NCBI GenBank assembly: GCA_046155885.1
Contig: JBJXFU010000119.1
Location: 12,701 to 76,700 of the forward strand
Source of the DNA: JAOADN01 sp046155885
GTDB lineage: Bacteria > Pseudomonadota > Alphaproteobacteria > Rhodobacterales > Rhodobacteraceae
Length of the DNA: 64,000 nucleotides
Reading direction: 5' to 3'
Both the position numbers and the translations under genes were made by a program. The notes below the pieces were generated by a model. It did not search any database, was not told the origin of the DNA, and saw only the letters and a list, made by a program, of their open reading frames with translations. This document shows, in pieces, positions 37,238 to 45,103 of the stretch. Position 1 is the first letter of the stretch; every line of letters starts with the position of its first letter.

Positions 37238-37860
37238 TCCGACTTCTGTTCCTTCCCGGCGCCCAAAGCGCCGTCAACCGGCCTGAGGCCAGTCAGCTTC
37301 GCGGCCTCCTCTACAACACGCTCCGCGAGTCCGCCAGCCGCAAGCGCGGCATGTATAACGGAATCGCGTCCGAAGGCCATACCGAGCTCGGACGCCTTCA
37401 GGCAGCCGAACCAGCGGGCCCCTTCCGGGGTCCAGAGCTTGCCCTTGCCGCGGTCCGATCCATCGCTTGCCTGCAACAGAACCTTGACCCGGCCATCCGA
37501 CAGCCAGCCCTTGACCTTCTCGAACCCGGCCACCGCCCGCGCGCCTTTGCGCGCCAGCGAAACCAGGTCGACCACCCGTCGGGCCAGGGCCGCTTCAACC
37601 AGATCGGTCAGGCCGTCCGGCACCAGCGCCGGGGTCTTCGCAGCGCGCGAGAAGACGCCCTTGCCGGCCTTGTCCAGCGCCGCCCGGTCGGCGGCGACCC
37701 ACAGGCCCCGCCCCGGCAGCTTTCCCGCAAGGTCTGGCACGATCATGCCGTCGGGCGACAGGACGAACCGGATCAGCCCGCGCTTCGGCTGGCTTTCGCC
37801 GGTGACGATGCACCGCCGCTCCGGCCCATCCGCCGCCTTGTCCGCCCCGCCCCGGGTCAT
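37234..37860 (-). CDS. YlxR-family RNA-binding protein with L7Ae-like half
   Basis: This is a 208-residue nucleic-acid-binding protein always found between nusA and infB. The N-terminal YlxR (DUF448) domain has RRCIVTGESQPKRGLIRFV and GKLPGRGLWVAAD. The C-terminal half (VDLVSLARKGARAVAGFEKVKGWL...VKVLLQASD) resembles the L7Ae/L30e fold. I chose the ATG at 37860 with a GGAAAGGGGC ribosome binding site; a TTG six codons earlier is less likely. Its exact target is unknown, probably ribosomal RNA or the transcription complex. Confidence 0.88.
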   Translation of the reverse strand: MTRGGADKAADGPERRCIVTGESQPKRGLIRFVLSPDGMIVPDLAGKLPGRGLWVAADRAALDKAGKGVFSRAAKTPALVPDGLTDLVEAALARRVVDLVSLARKGARAVAGFEKVKGWLSDGRVKVLLQASDGSDRGKGKLWTPEGARWFGCLKASELGMAFGRDSVIHAALAAGGLAERVVEEAAKLTGLRPVDGALGAGKEQKSE

Positions 37861-37889
37861 CCCGCCCCTTTCCGCCAAGCCCCCTCAGA

Positions 37890-39503
37890 TCAGGCCCGCG
37901 CCACTTCCTCAGCGCCCGCTTCGGGTTCGCCAACCTTGGCAAGCTCGTCGGGATCGACCCAGCCGAGCTGCACGCGCGCGGTCATCACCAGAAGCTGCGC
38001 CTCTTCCAGGCTCATGTCGAACTTCTCGAGGATGCCTTCGTCCTTCACCCGCTCACCGTTCACCGTGGTCCAGCCGCCCGCCAGCTCCCAGTCCGCGCAG
38101 GTCGCGAAGTCTTCGAGCGTCTTGATCCCGTCATTGCCCAGTTTTTCGAGCATCTGCGGCGTCAGCCCCTCGAATGCGAAAAGGCTGTCCTCGACACCCA
38201 GTGCCCGCGCCGCTTCCAGCGCCGCCTTGTTCTGCGCCTCGAGGTGATCGCGCGCTCGGGCCTGCAGCTCCGCCGCAGTGCCTTCGTCGACGCCCTCGAT
38301 GGTCAGGAGCTCTTCCAAGTCCACATAGGCCACTTCTTCAAGGCTGGTGAACCCCTCCGAGACGAGCAGCTGCGCGAAGAATTCGTCCAGGTCGAGCGCG
38401 TCGACGAAGAGCTTGGTGCGTTCCGCGAATTCCGCCTGCCGTTTTTCGCTTTCCTCGGCCTCGGTCATGATGTCGATGTCAAGTCCCGTCAACTGGCTGG
38501 CCAGGCGCACATTTTGCCCGCGCCGCCCGATGGCGAGCGAAAGCTGTTCGTCCGGCACCACCACGTCGATCTTGCCCGCTTCTTCGTCGATGACGACCTT
38601 CGACACTTCGGCCGGCTGGAGCGCGTTCACCAAGAACGTGGCCTGATCCTCGTTCCAGGGGATGATGTCGATCTTTTCGCCCTGAAGCTCGTTCACCACC
38701 GCCTGCACCCGGCTGCCGCGCATGCCGACGCAGGCACCGACCGGGTCGATGGAGCTGTCGTAGCTGATGACGGCGATTTTCGCGCGGCTGCCCGGATCGC
38801 GGGCCACGGCCTTGATCTCGATAATGTTGTCGTAGATTTCGGGCACTTCCATCTTGAAGAGCTCGGCCATGAACTGCGGGTCGGTGCGCGACAGGAATAC
38901 CTGCGGCCCGCGCGGCTCGCGCCGGACATCCTTGATGTAGCAGCGGATGCGGTCGTTCGGGCGATAGCTTTCGCGGCCGATCTTTTCGGTCCGCCGCAGG
39001 ATGCCTTCGCCCCGGCCGATATCGACGATGATGTTGCCGTATTCCTCGCGCTTGACGACGCCGTTGATGATCGTGCCCTTGCGGCCGATGAATTCCTCGA
39101 ACTGCCGGTCGCGTTCCGCCTCGCGCACCTTCTGCAGGATGACCTGCTTGGCCGATTGCGCCGCGATCCGGCCGAGGTCGACCGGAGGCACCTCGTCCAC
39201 GATCATGTCGCCGAGCTTGGGGTCGGACAGCCAGGTCTTGGCCTGCGCCACGGTCAGCTGCGCCTGGTAGTTCTCGACCGCGTCATCCTCGACCACGGTG
39301 CGGACGCGGGTGAAGTTCGCGCGGCCCGTCTTGCGGTCGATGGCCACGCGGATGTCCATCTCGGCGCCGTAGCGGGACTTGGCGGCACGGGCCAGGCTTT
39401 CCTCCATCGCCTGGATCACCAGATCGGGGTCGATCATCTTCTCGCGCGCGACAGCCTCGGCGGTCTGCAAAAGCTCAAGCTGGTTGGCGGATGTGATGGC
39501 CAT
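37890..39503 (-). CDS. nusA: Transcription termination/antitermination factor NusA
   Basis: This protein binds RNA polymerase and nascent RNA and modulates pausing, termination and antitermination. The 537-residue chain starts MAITSANQLELLQTAEAVAR. It has the N-terminal polymerase domain, an S1 domain (about residues 130-200, RKGTIINGVVKREEYGNIIVDIGRGEG), two KH domains (VGACVGMRGSRVQAVVNEL and AIGRRGQNVRLASQL) and C-terminal acidic helix-hairpin-helix repeats. It follows rimP by one base and precedes ylxR, the standard operon. Confidence 0.97.
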   Translation of the reverse strand: MAITSANQLELLQTAEAVAREKMIDPDLVIQAMEESLARAAKSRYGAEMDIRVAIDRKTGRANFTRVRTVVEDDAVENYQAQLTVAQAKTWLSDPKLGDMIVDEVPPVDLGRIAAQSAKQVILQKVREAERDRQFEEFIGRKGTIINGVVKREEYGNIIVDIGRGEGILRRTEKIGRESYRPNDRIRCYIKDVRREPRGPQVFLSRTDPQFMAELFKMEVPEIYDNIIEIKAVARDPGSRAKIAVISYDSSIDPVGACVGMRGSRVQAVVNELQGEKIDIIPWNEDQATFLVNALQPAEVSKVVIDEEAGKIDVVVPDEQLSLAIGRRGQNVRLASQLTGLDIDIMTEAEESEKRQAEFAERTKLFVDALDLDEFFAQLLVSEGFTSLEEVAYVDLEELLTIEGVDEGTAAELQARARDHLEAQNKAALEAARALGVEDSLFAFEGLTPQMLEKLGNDGIKTLEDFATCADWELAGGWTTVNGERVKDEGILEKFDMSLEEAQLLVMTARVQLGWVDPDELAKVGEPEAGAEEVARA

Positions 39504-39504
39504 G

Positions 39505-40092
39505 TCAGGTCTCCTCCGGTGTCTCGGGTTCCTCGACGATCTCGTCGAAGGCGGTTTCATCTATCGCGCCGGAGGCTTTCCTCTGGCGCAGCATCTCGGC
39601 GATCAGCGCGTCGGTCAGGATCAGCTTGGCGTCGCTGAGCCAGTCGAACTTCAGCCCGATCACCACCTCGGCGCCCTGATTCTCGATCTCGACCAGCACC
39701 TCGCCGTCTTCGGTGCCGCGCAGGATGCCCTTGAAACGCTTGCGCCCGTCGATCTGTTCGGAGGTCTCGATCCGTGCCTCCCAGCCTTCCCAGACGTCGA
39801 AGTCCTTCATCCGGGTGAGCGGCCGGTCGATGCCCGGGGACGAGACTTCCAGGTGGTAGTTGTCCTCGATCGGGTCCTCGACATCGAGGATCGCGCTGAC
39901 TGCGGTGGAAATCCTGCCGCAGTCGGCCACGTCGATCCCGCCCTCGGGCCGGTCGGCCATGATCTGCAGGGTCTTGGTGTTGCCACCCATCAGCCGCACC
40001 CGCACCAGTTCGAACCCCAGCCCTTCCACGGCGGGGGTCACGATCTCGGCGAGGCGCCGGTCGATGGCGGTCTTGGCGATGAGGTCGGTCAT
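39505..40092 (-). CDS. rimP: Ribosome maturation factor RimP
   Basis: This is the 30S assembly factor needed for early central-pseudoknot and S12 incorporation steps. The 195-residue protein has the expected N-terminal alpha-beta domain (EIVTPAVEGLGFELVRVRL, AVSAILDVEDPIEDNYHLEVSSPGIDRPL) and C-terminal SH3-like domain. It is the first gene of the nusA-infB operon. Only about 25 bases separate its start from the base of a terminator-like hairpin, which suggests control by attenuation. Confidence 0.95.
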   Translation of the reverse strand: MTDLIAKTAIDRRLAEIVTPAVEGLGFELVRVRLMGGNTKTLQIMADRPEGGIDVADCGRISTAVSAILDVEDPIEDNYHLEVSSPGIDRPLTRMKDFDVWEGWEARIETSEQIDGRKRFKGILRGTEDGEVLVEIENQGAEVVIGLKFDWLSDAKLILTDALIAEMLRQRKASGAIDETAFDEIVEEPETPEET

Positions 40093-40116
40093 TGCGCTGG
40101 AGCGGGGTCCGGAAAC

Positions 40117-40140
40117 GAAAAACGGGCCAGAGCGGCCCGT
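40117..40140 (-). terminator. Intrinsic terminator hairpin in the rimP leader
   Basis: On the minus strand ACGGGCC/GGCCCGT (40122-40140) closes a 5-base loop and is followed by a T-run (40118-40122). It lies 25 bases before rimP. Either it ends the upstream methyltransferase transcript, or it is an attenuator for the rimP operon. Confidence 0.7.
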
Positions 40141-40154
40141 CGGAACTTCCGGTG

Positions 40155-40179
40155 GGTGCCGGGATTGGACCCCGGCGCC
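40155..40179 (-). promoter_or_regulatory. Nine-bp hairpin upstream of the rimP terminator
   Basis: A GC-rich 9-bp stem with one G-T pair and a 7-base loop lies 15 bases upstream of the terminator. On the minus strand it looks superficially like a tRNA T-arm. AT-rich GATTATAT (complement of 40194-40202) just beyond could be the -10 of the operon promoter. Together they form a leader of about 90 bases. Confidence 0.5.
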
Positions 40180-40232
40180 GCGCTGTTGAAGGGGATATAA
40201 TCAGGCCCCTCTGCCGATGCAAGGTATTTCCG

Positions 40233-40853
40233 TCAGCGTGTACGGAACACCATCACCAGCCCCCGGTCGTCCTTGTGGGGGTGGTCCGCGCCTTCGTAGA
40301 TCGGGATGTCGCGGAAGCGGACCGGGTCGATCCGGCCTGCGGCCACCAGCTTGGCCAGCGCCGACCCGAACCCCGCGCCATCCAGCACCGCCGGGATCGT
40401 CCCGCAGACGAAGAGCGCGCCGGGTTTCGTCACGCGCAGAAGCTCCGGCAGGCATTCCGGCCCGACATGGCCATACGTAAAGGTGCCGCAGGTGATCACG
40501 GCGTCATAGGCCGCGTCGGGCAGTTGCAGGGGCTTCGTCAGGTCGCCTAGGATCAGGTTGCGGTAAAGACCCTTGCCTTCGGCCACCAAGAGCATCTCGG
40601 GCGTGATGTCGAAGGCATCGACCGTCAACCCCCGCAGGTGTTCGACCACCAGCCCCGTCCCAGCGCCCGCGTCAAGGATCGTGCCGCCCCCGAATTCGGC
40701 CTTCAGGATGCCCGCGATCTCGCGCGGGGCGATGTAGCCCCAGCCCTTGCCGAAGCTCTCGTCATAGGACGAGGCCCAGGTGCCGTAGAGCTTGCGCGCC
40801 TCTTCCGGCCCGTTGATGTCGTAGGCGTTGTCGAGACCATAGGTGTCGAGCAT
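40233..40853 (-). CDS. Class I SAM-dependent methyltransferase
   Basis: This is a 206-residue methyltransferase of unknown substrate. It has a short N-terminal helix region (YGTWASSYDESFGKGWGYIAP), the SAM-binding motif TILDAGAGTGLVVEHL, an acidic loop VDAFDITPEMLLVA, and DAVITCGTFTYGHV as motif IV. The start MLDTYGLDNAYDI at 40853 fits the fold; a longer reading adds 15 basic residues. No neighbour indicates its substrate. Confidence 0.8.
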   Translation of the reverse strand: MLDTYGLDNAYDINGPEEARKLYGTWASSYDESFGKGWGYIAPREIAGILKAEFGGGTILDAGAGTGLVVEHLRGLTVDAFDITPEMLLVAEGKGLYRNLILGDLTKPLQLPDAAYDAVITCGTFTYGHVGPECLPELLRVTKPGALFVCGTIPAVLDGAGFGSALAKLVAAGRIDPVRFRDIPIYEGADHPHKDDRGLVMVFRTR

Positions 40854-40947
40854 CGCGAAGCGTCCTTTCGCTGGTCGAGAGCGTTCGGAACGACGCAATA
40901 GGACCGCCGCGTGACAGCGGAATGACTGTTCTGGTGGCAGCGCGGCC

Positions 40948-41916
40948 TCAGGCCCGCAGCCCGTCCATTACCCGGACAAGCTCGGCCGATATCCCCGGCT
41001 CCGAAAGCGCGTGCCCCGCCACCGGAATGATCCGAAGCTCGGCCCGTCCCCAGCCCTGAGCAAGCTTCCAAGCCGAGACCGGCGGGCAGATCATGTCGTA
41101 GCGGCCCTGCACGATGACTCCGGGCACCGACTTCAGCCGGTTGAGATCGCGCAGGACCTGCCCGTCTTCTTCCAGAAACCCCGCGTTGATGAAGTAGTGG
41201 TTCTCGATCCGCGAAAACGCCCGCGCGTAGTCGGCCGGGGCCTCGCCCAGCGGCCCGTCATGGTCGATCGAGGCAAGCGCATTTTCCCATGCGGCCCAGG
41301 CCCGCGAAAACCGCGTCTCGACCATCAGGTCACCCGAGAAAAGCCGCCTGTGATAGGCCGCGATCAGATCGTCCCGTTCGCCCTCGGGCACCATCGCCGC
41401 GAAATCCCGCCAGAGTTCCGGCCAGAAACACCCCGCCCCACCGCCGTAGAACCACTGCAGCTCGGCTTGCGTCATCAGGAAGATGCCCCGCACCACCAGC
41501 CGCTCGGCCCGTCCCGGATGGGTCTGGGCATAGAGAAGCGCCAGAGTCGCCCCCCAGCTGCCGCCGAACACGATCCAGCATTCGATACCGAGGGTCCGCC
41601 GGATCAGCTCGATATCGGCGATCAGGTGCTGGGTGGTGTTCGCCTCGACGCTCGCGTGTGGCCGCGACCGCCCGCAGCCGCGCTGGTCGAAGAGGATGAC
41701 ACGGTAGACCGACGGGTCGAAGTACCGCCGCATCGCGGGCGAACAGCCGCCGCCTGGGCCGCCGTGCAGCACGACCACCGGCTTGCCCTGCGGATGTCCG
41801 CACTGCTCCATGTAAACACGGTGCCCGTCGCCCACGTCGATCAGACGCTGATCGAAGGGCTCGATCTGCGGATAAAGAAAGGCGCCCGCGCGCTTTTGGT
41901 CTGCGAACCTGTCCAT
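40948..41916 (-). CDS. pip: Proline iminopeptidase
   Basis: This is an alpha/beta-hydrolase that removes N-terminal proline from peptides. The oxyanion loop HGGPGGGCSP, the nucleophile elbow FGGSWGATLAL (Ser), and the acid and His of DMICPPVSAWK and VAGHALSEPG are present. The length is 322. The start at 41916 lies in CATG, whose other strand also offers an ATG for the divergent ubiG reading, but ubiG very probably starts 66 bases further on. Confidence 0.93.
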   Translation of the reverse strand: MDRFADQKRAGAFLYPQIEPFDQRLIDVGDGHRVYMEQCGHPQGKPVVVLHGGPGGGCSPAMRRYFDPSVYRVILFDQRGCGRSRPHASVEANTTQHLIADIELIRRTLGIECWIVFGGSWGATLALLYAQTHPGRAERLVVRGIFLMTQAELQWFYGGGAGCFWPELWRDFAAMVPEGERDDLIAAYHRRLFSGDLMVETRFSRAWAAWENALASIDHDGPLGEAPADYARAFSRIENHYFINAGFLEEDGQVLRDLNRLKSVPGVIVQGRYDMICPPVSAWKLAQGWGRAELRIIPVAGHALSEPGISAELVRVMDGLRA

Positions 41917-41980
41917 GGCCCGACTATATACCGGAAATACGGCGGCCTTCCACGGGTCCGCCCGTTCTGCGAGGGGAAAG

Positions 41981-42724
41981 ATGGACGCGACCGGCAGTAT
42001 CGACGCCGCCGAGGTGGCCAAGTTCGAAGCGATGGCTGCCGAATGGTGGGACCCCGAGGGCAAGTTTAAGCCCCTCCATATGCTCAATCCCTGCCGGCTC
42101 GACTACATAACCCGCCAGATCGCAGCCGAGTTCGGGCGGAACCTAGCCTTGCCGCGCCCTTTCGCTCGGCTCCGCGTGCTCGACATCGGATGCGGCGGCG
42201 GCCTGCTCTCGGAACCGATGGCGCGCCTGGGGGCCGATGTAGTGGGGGCCGACGCGGCGGCGCGGAACATTCCCGTCGCCCGCCTTCATGCCGCGAAGAT
42301 GGGATTGGCCATAGACTACCGCCACACCACCGCCGAAGCCCTGGCGGAAATGGGCGAGCGCTTCGACGCGGTTCTGAACATGGAGGTCGTGGAACATGTG
42401 GCCGACCCGCAGGCGTTCCTTGCGACCTGCCGAACGCTTTTGAGACCCGGCGGTCTGATGGTGTGTTCGACGCTGAACCGGAACCCGAAAAGCTTCCTGA
42501 TGGCGATCGTCGGCGCGGAATGGGTGATGCGCTGGCTGCCGAAGGGCACCCATGACTGGGCGAGGTTCATCACCCCCGACGAACTCTACGGGATGCTGCG
42601 GGCCTCAGCGCTCGACCCGGTGGACAGGAAGGGCTTCGTCTTCAACCCGCTGGCCTGGACCTGGTCCATCCACGACCGCGATCTGTCCTGCAACTACGTG
42701 ACCACCAGCATCCGGCGCGGCTGA
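41981..42724 (+). CDS. ubiG: Ubiquinone biosynthesis O-methyltransferase
   Basis: This enzyme performs the two O-methylations of ubiquinone synthesis. The 247-residue protein has FEAMAAEWWDPEGKFKPLHMLNPCRLDYI, the diagnostic UbiG N-terminus, and the SAM motif VLDIGCGGGLLSEPMARLG. Motifs continue with DAVLNMEVVEHVADP. The start MDATGSIDAAEVAKF at 41981 follows GAGGGGAAAG, much better than the upstream in-frame ATG at 41915. Confidence 0.96.
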   Translation: MDATGSIDAAEVAKFEAMAAEWWDPEGKFKPLHMLNPCRLDYITRQIAAEFGRNLALPRPFARLRVLDIGCGGGLLSEPMARLGADVVGADAAARNIPVARLHAAKMGLAIDYRHTTAEALAEMGERFDAVLNMEVVEHVADPQAFLATCRTLLRPGGLMVCSTLNRNPKSFLMAIVGAEWVMRWLPKGTHDWARFITPDELYGMLRASALDPVDRKGFVFNPLAWTWSIHDRDLSCNYVTTSIRRG

Positions 42725-42780
42725 CGCGGCGCCACGGCTTGCCGCGCGCAGACCCCCTTCGCGGAGCACGTACGGGCGCC

Positions 42781-43227
42781 TCACTCCCCGCTGAGTTGAA
42801 GGCGAAGCTCGCGCAGAACCGGCAGGATCGGCCGCACCCGGTCGGCTCCGACCGCGCTGACGATCTCGGCGATGATCGGGGCGATGGCGGCCAGCGCGGC
42901 ATCGCGCGCCGCGCGGCCGGCCGGGCTGATCGACACGAACTTCCGCCGTGCGTCATCCCAATCGGGCCGGATATGCACATGGCCCGCCCAGTCGAGCCTG
43001 GTAAGCGTGTTCGTCATCGCGCCGCGCGTCAGATGGAAGGTGGCGGCAAGCTGGGCCGGCGTGCGTTCGTCGCCAATACCGGCAAGGTGATTGAGGACCG
43101 AGAAATGGCTTAGTTCCATTCCCTTTGGAAGCGCCCGCGAAACCCGGTGCCGGGCGAGCTGATCGAGCGCGAAGATCTCTGAAAACAGCCCCGCAGCAAG
43201 TGCATCCAATCCGTCGGTCACACTCAT
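42781..43227 (-). CDS. MarR-family transcriptional regulator
   Basis: This is a 148-residue winged-helix repressor. The DNA-binding helices read LSHFSVLNHLAGIGDERTPAQLAATFHLTRGAMTNTLTRLDWAGHVHIRP, followed by the wing DARRKFVSISPAGR. The start ATG overlaps the nitrilase gene stop by 4 bases (ATGA), so it is translated with that gene and with grxC. The ligand and target are unknown; autoregulation of the grxC-nitrilase unit is plausible. Confidence 0.88.
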   Translation of the reverse strand: MSVTDGLDALAAGLFSEIFALDQLARHRVSRALPKGMELSHFSVLNHLAGIGDERTPAQLAATFHLTRGAMTNTLTRLDWAGHVHIRPDWDDARRKFVSISPAGRAARDAALAAIAPIIAEIVSAVGADRVRPILPVLRELRLQLSGE

Positions 43228-44057
43228 GGCCCCCCGAAGGGACGGTCGTGAAGAAGCGACGGCACCCGCGCGCGGGCGTTTCCGACCAGCGAAAGATCAA
43301 GGTCCGCCAGCGTCACCCCTGGATCGGTCCCGCCATCGGCCAAGACCTCGCCCCATGGCGCGACGGCTAGCGAATGCCCCCAGGTCCGGCGCGGCCGGCC
43401 GTTCGAGTGCAGGCCGTGGGTGCCGGTCTGCGTGGGTGCAAGAACGAAACAACCGGTCTCGATCGCCCGCGCCCGGACAAGGGTTTCCCAATGCGCCGCG
43501 CCGGTCGTGTCGTTGAAGGCGGCAGGGATGGTCAGGATCGTCGCCCCCGCCTGGGCAAGGCGGCGGTAGAGATGGGGAAAGCGTACGTCATAGCATACGC
43601 TCATTCCCACCCGACCGAACGGCGTGGCGGCGATGATCGCCTGGCTGCCAGGGCGATAGCCCGCTGATTCGCGGTAGCTTTCGGTCGCAGAGATATCGAC
43701 ATCGAACATGTGGATCTTGTCGTAACGCGCGGCGACCGAGCCATCCGGCGCGACCAGGAAAGACCGGTTGGCGAAGCGCCCGTCGGCCTCGCCGGTCCGC
43801 AGTCCCAGCGACCCGATAAGCAGCCAGATACCCAGCGCATTCGCCTCGTCCCGGAGCGCGGAGAGGGTCGCGTCTCCTTCTTCCGTCGCGAGGACCCGTG
43901 CCAGGAGCGCCCGGTCGGATGAAACGCAGTTCATCACTTCGGGGGTCAGGATGAACTTTGCGCCGCGGCCCGCGCCTTCCCGTATCAGCTCGCGTGCCGC
44001 CGCCAGATTGTCCGGCGGCACGTCGGTTGAAGTCATCTGAACCAGCGCGACCTTCAC
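43224..44057 (-). CDS. Carbon-nitrogen hydrolase (Nit1/Nit2-like)
   Basis: This is a 277-residue nitrilase-superfamily amidase. The Glu-Lys-Cys triad is visible in KFILTPEVMN, ARYDKIHMFDVD and GMSVCYDVRFPHLYR. The DKIHMFD context and C-x-D-V-R-F-P match the Nit group that acts on deaminated glutathione or omega-amides, which fits the neighbouring glutaredoxin. The GTG start at 44057 shares GTGA with the grxC stop, and the stop shares ATGA with the MarR start: a tightly coupled trio. Confidence 0.88.
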   Translation of the reverse strand: MKVALVQMTSTDVPPDNLAAARELIREGAGRGAKFILTPEVMNCVSSDRALLARVLATEEGDATLSALRDEANALGIWLLIGSLGLRTGEADGRFANRSFLVAPDGSVAARYDKIHMFDVDISATESYRESAGYRPGSQAIIAATPFGRVGMSVCYDVRFPHLYRRLAQAGATILTIPAAFNDTTGAAHWETLVRARAIETGCFVLAPTQTGTHGLHSNGRPRRTWGHSLAVAPWGEVLADGGTDPGVTLADLDLSLVGNARARVPSLLHDRPFGGP

Positions 44058-44317
44058 CTGCCGACCTGCAGCAGCGGGTCCAGCCTGCCGTTGCGTTCGA
44101 GCGCGTGCAATTCGTCCGATCCGCCGACGTGATGCCCGCCGATGAATATCTGCGGAACCGTGTGGCGCCCGGCGGCGCGAAGCGTCATCCGCTGCCGCGC
44201 CGGCATGTCGGCCGAGACATCCGTTTCCTCGAAGGCGATACCTTTCCGTGTCAGAAGCCGTTTGGCGGCGACGCAATAGGGGCACCAGGGCGTGGTATAG
44301 ATTTCAACGCGCTGCAT
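44054..44317 (-). CDS. grxC: Glutaredoxin 3
   Basis: This is an 87-residue dithiol glutaredoxin that reduces disulfides with glutathione. The active site is TTPWCPYCVAAKRLL, and the cis-Pro and GSH-binding stretch is TVPQIFIGGHHVGGSDEL. It is coupled by a 4-base overlap to a Nit-type amidase whose family repairs deaminated glutathione, so both may serve glutathione metabolism. Confidence 0.96.
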   Translation of the reverse strand: MQRVEIYTTPWCPYCVAAKRLLTRKGIAFEETDVSADMPARQRMTLRAAGRHTVPQIFIGGHHVGGSDELHALERNGRLDPLLQVGR

Positions 44318-44353
44318 GGCCCGAACCCTTGCCCGAAGCTTGGTAACGCAAGG

Positions 44354-45103
44354 TTATGCGTCTTTCGTCACACGCGCCAGAGCCACGACCGATACCAGGC
44401 TTGCGCCGGCTGCAAGGCAGGCCTCGGCCGCCGCCGCGAAGGTCGCGCCCGAAGTCATCACGTCGTCCACCAGCAGGACCGGGCGCCCGAGAATGCCGGC
44501 GCACCGGCGCGGGTCGACCCGGATCGCCCCTTCCGTGTTTACGAACCGCCCATCGCGGGTACGACCGTCCTGGGTACCGGTGTTCCGAATTCTTTGCAGA
44601 AGGTCGGGGCAGTGGTCTGCTTTGGCGAGCCGCGCGAGGGGGCGGGAAAGTTCGGCCGACTGGTTGTACTTCCGGCGGAGGAGCCGCAGCCAGTGCAGCG
44701 GGACGGGTGCGACCACTGTTCCCGGCTCGACAAGTGGCGCGGCCGCGCGATAAAGCCACTTCGCAGCTGACGGGGCGAGGTCGAGCCGGTCGGAATGCTT
44801 GAGAGACAGGACCAGGTCGCGGGCGTTTCCGCGGTAGAGCAGCGCGGCCCTTCCCTTCACCCAAGGCCGCGCGATCGTAAGGCAGTCATCGCAATGCTCC
44901 GACCGCCCGGTATCGTCGCCGGGAAGCGGGCTGCCGCAGAGATCGCAGACAAGGCCCGAAATGAATGGCGTTTCGCGCCAGCAGCTGGCGCAGAGGCCGA
45001 AGTCGTCGGTGACGGACGCATCGCAAGTCAGGCAGCGCGGCGGAAAGGCCAGCCTGAGCGCGCTTTGCAATCCCTCGCGAAGGCCCCTAACTTGAACCGT
45101 CAT
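44354..45103 (-). CDS. ComF-family phosphoribosyltransferase-like protein
   Basis: This is a 249-residue ComF/GntX protein of unclear biochemical role, linked to DNA uptake in some bacteria. The N-terminus has zinc-binding cysteines (PRCLTCDASV, LCASCWRE, LVCDLCGSPL, HCDDCLTI), and the C-terminus has the PRPP-binding loop VLLVDDVMTSGATF. The ATG at 45103 overlaps head-to-head with the ATG of the divergent methyltransferase-like gene at 45102 (shared CATG). No clear ribosome binding site is seen for either. Confidence 0.85.
   Translation of the reverse strand: MTVQVRGLREGLQSALRLAFPPRCLTCDASVTDDFGLCASCWRETPFISGLVCDLCGSPLPGDDTGRSEHCDDCLTIARPWVKGRAALLYRGNARDLVLSLKHSDRLDLAPSAAKWLYRAAAPLVEPGTVVAPVPLHWLRLLRRKYNQSAELSRPLARLAKADHCPDLLQRIRNTGTQDGRTRDGRFVNTEGAIRVDPRRCAGILGRPVLLVDDVMTSGATFAAAAEACLAAGASLVSVVALARVTKDA

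Noticed and set aside
40155..40190. Possible tRNA 3' half (T-arm and CACCC end) upstream of rimP
   Set aside because: No D-arm, anticodon arm or matching acceptor strand can be found, and the loop lacks TTCRA. I keep it only as a leader hairpin.
41915..41980. Upstream ATG for ubiG overlapping the pip start
   Set aside because: The added residues do not match UbiG, whereas the ATG at 41981 has GAGGGG just upstream.
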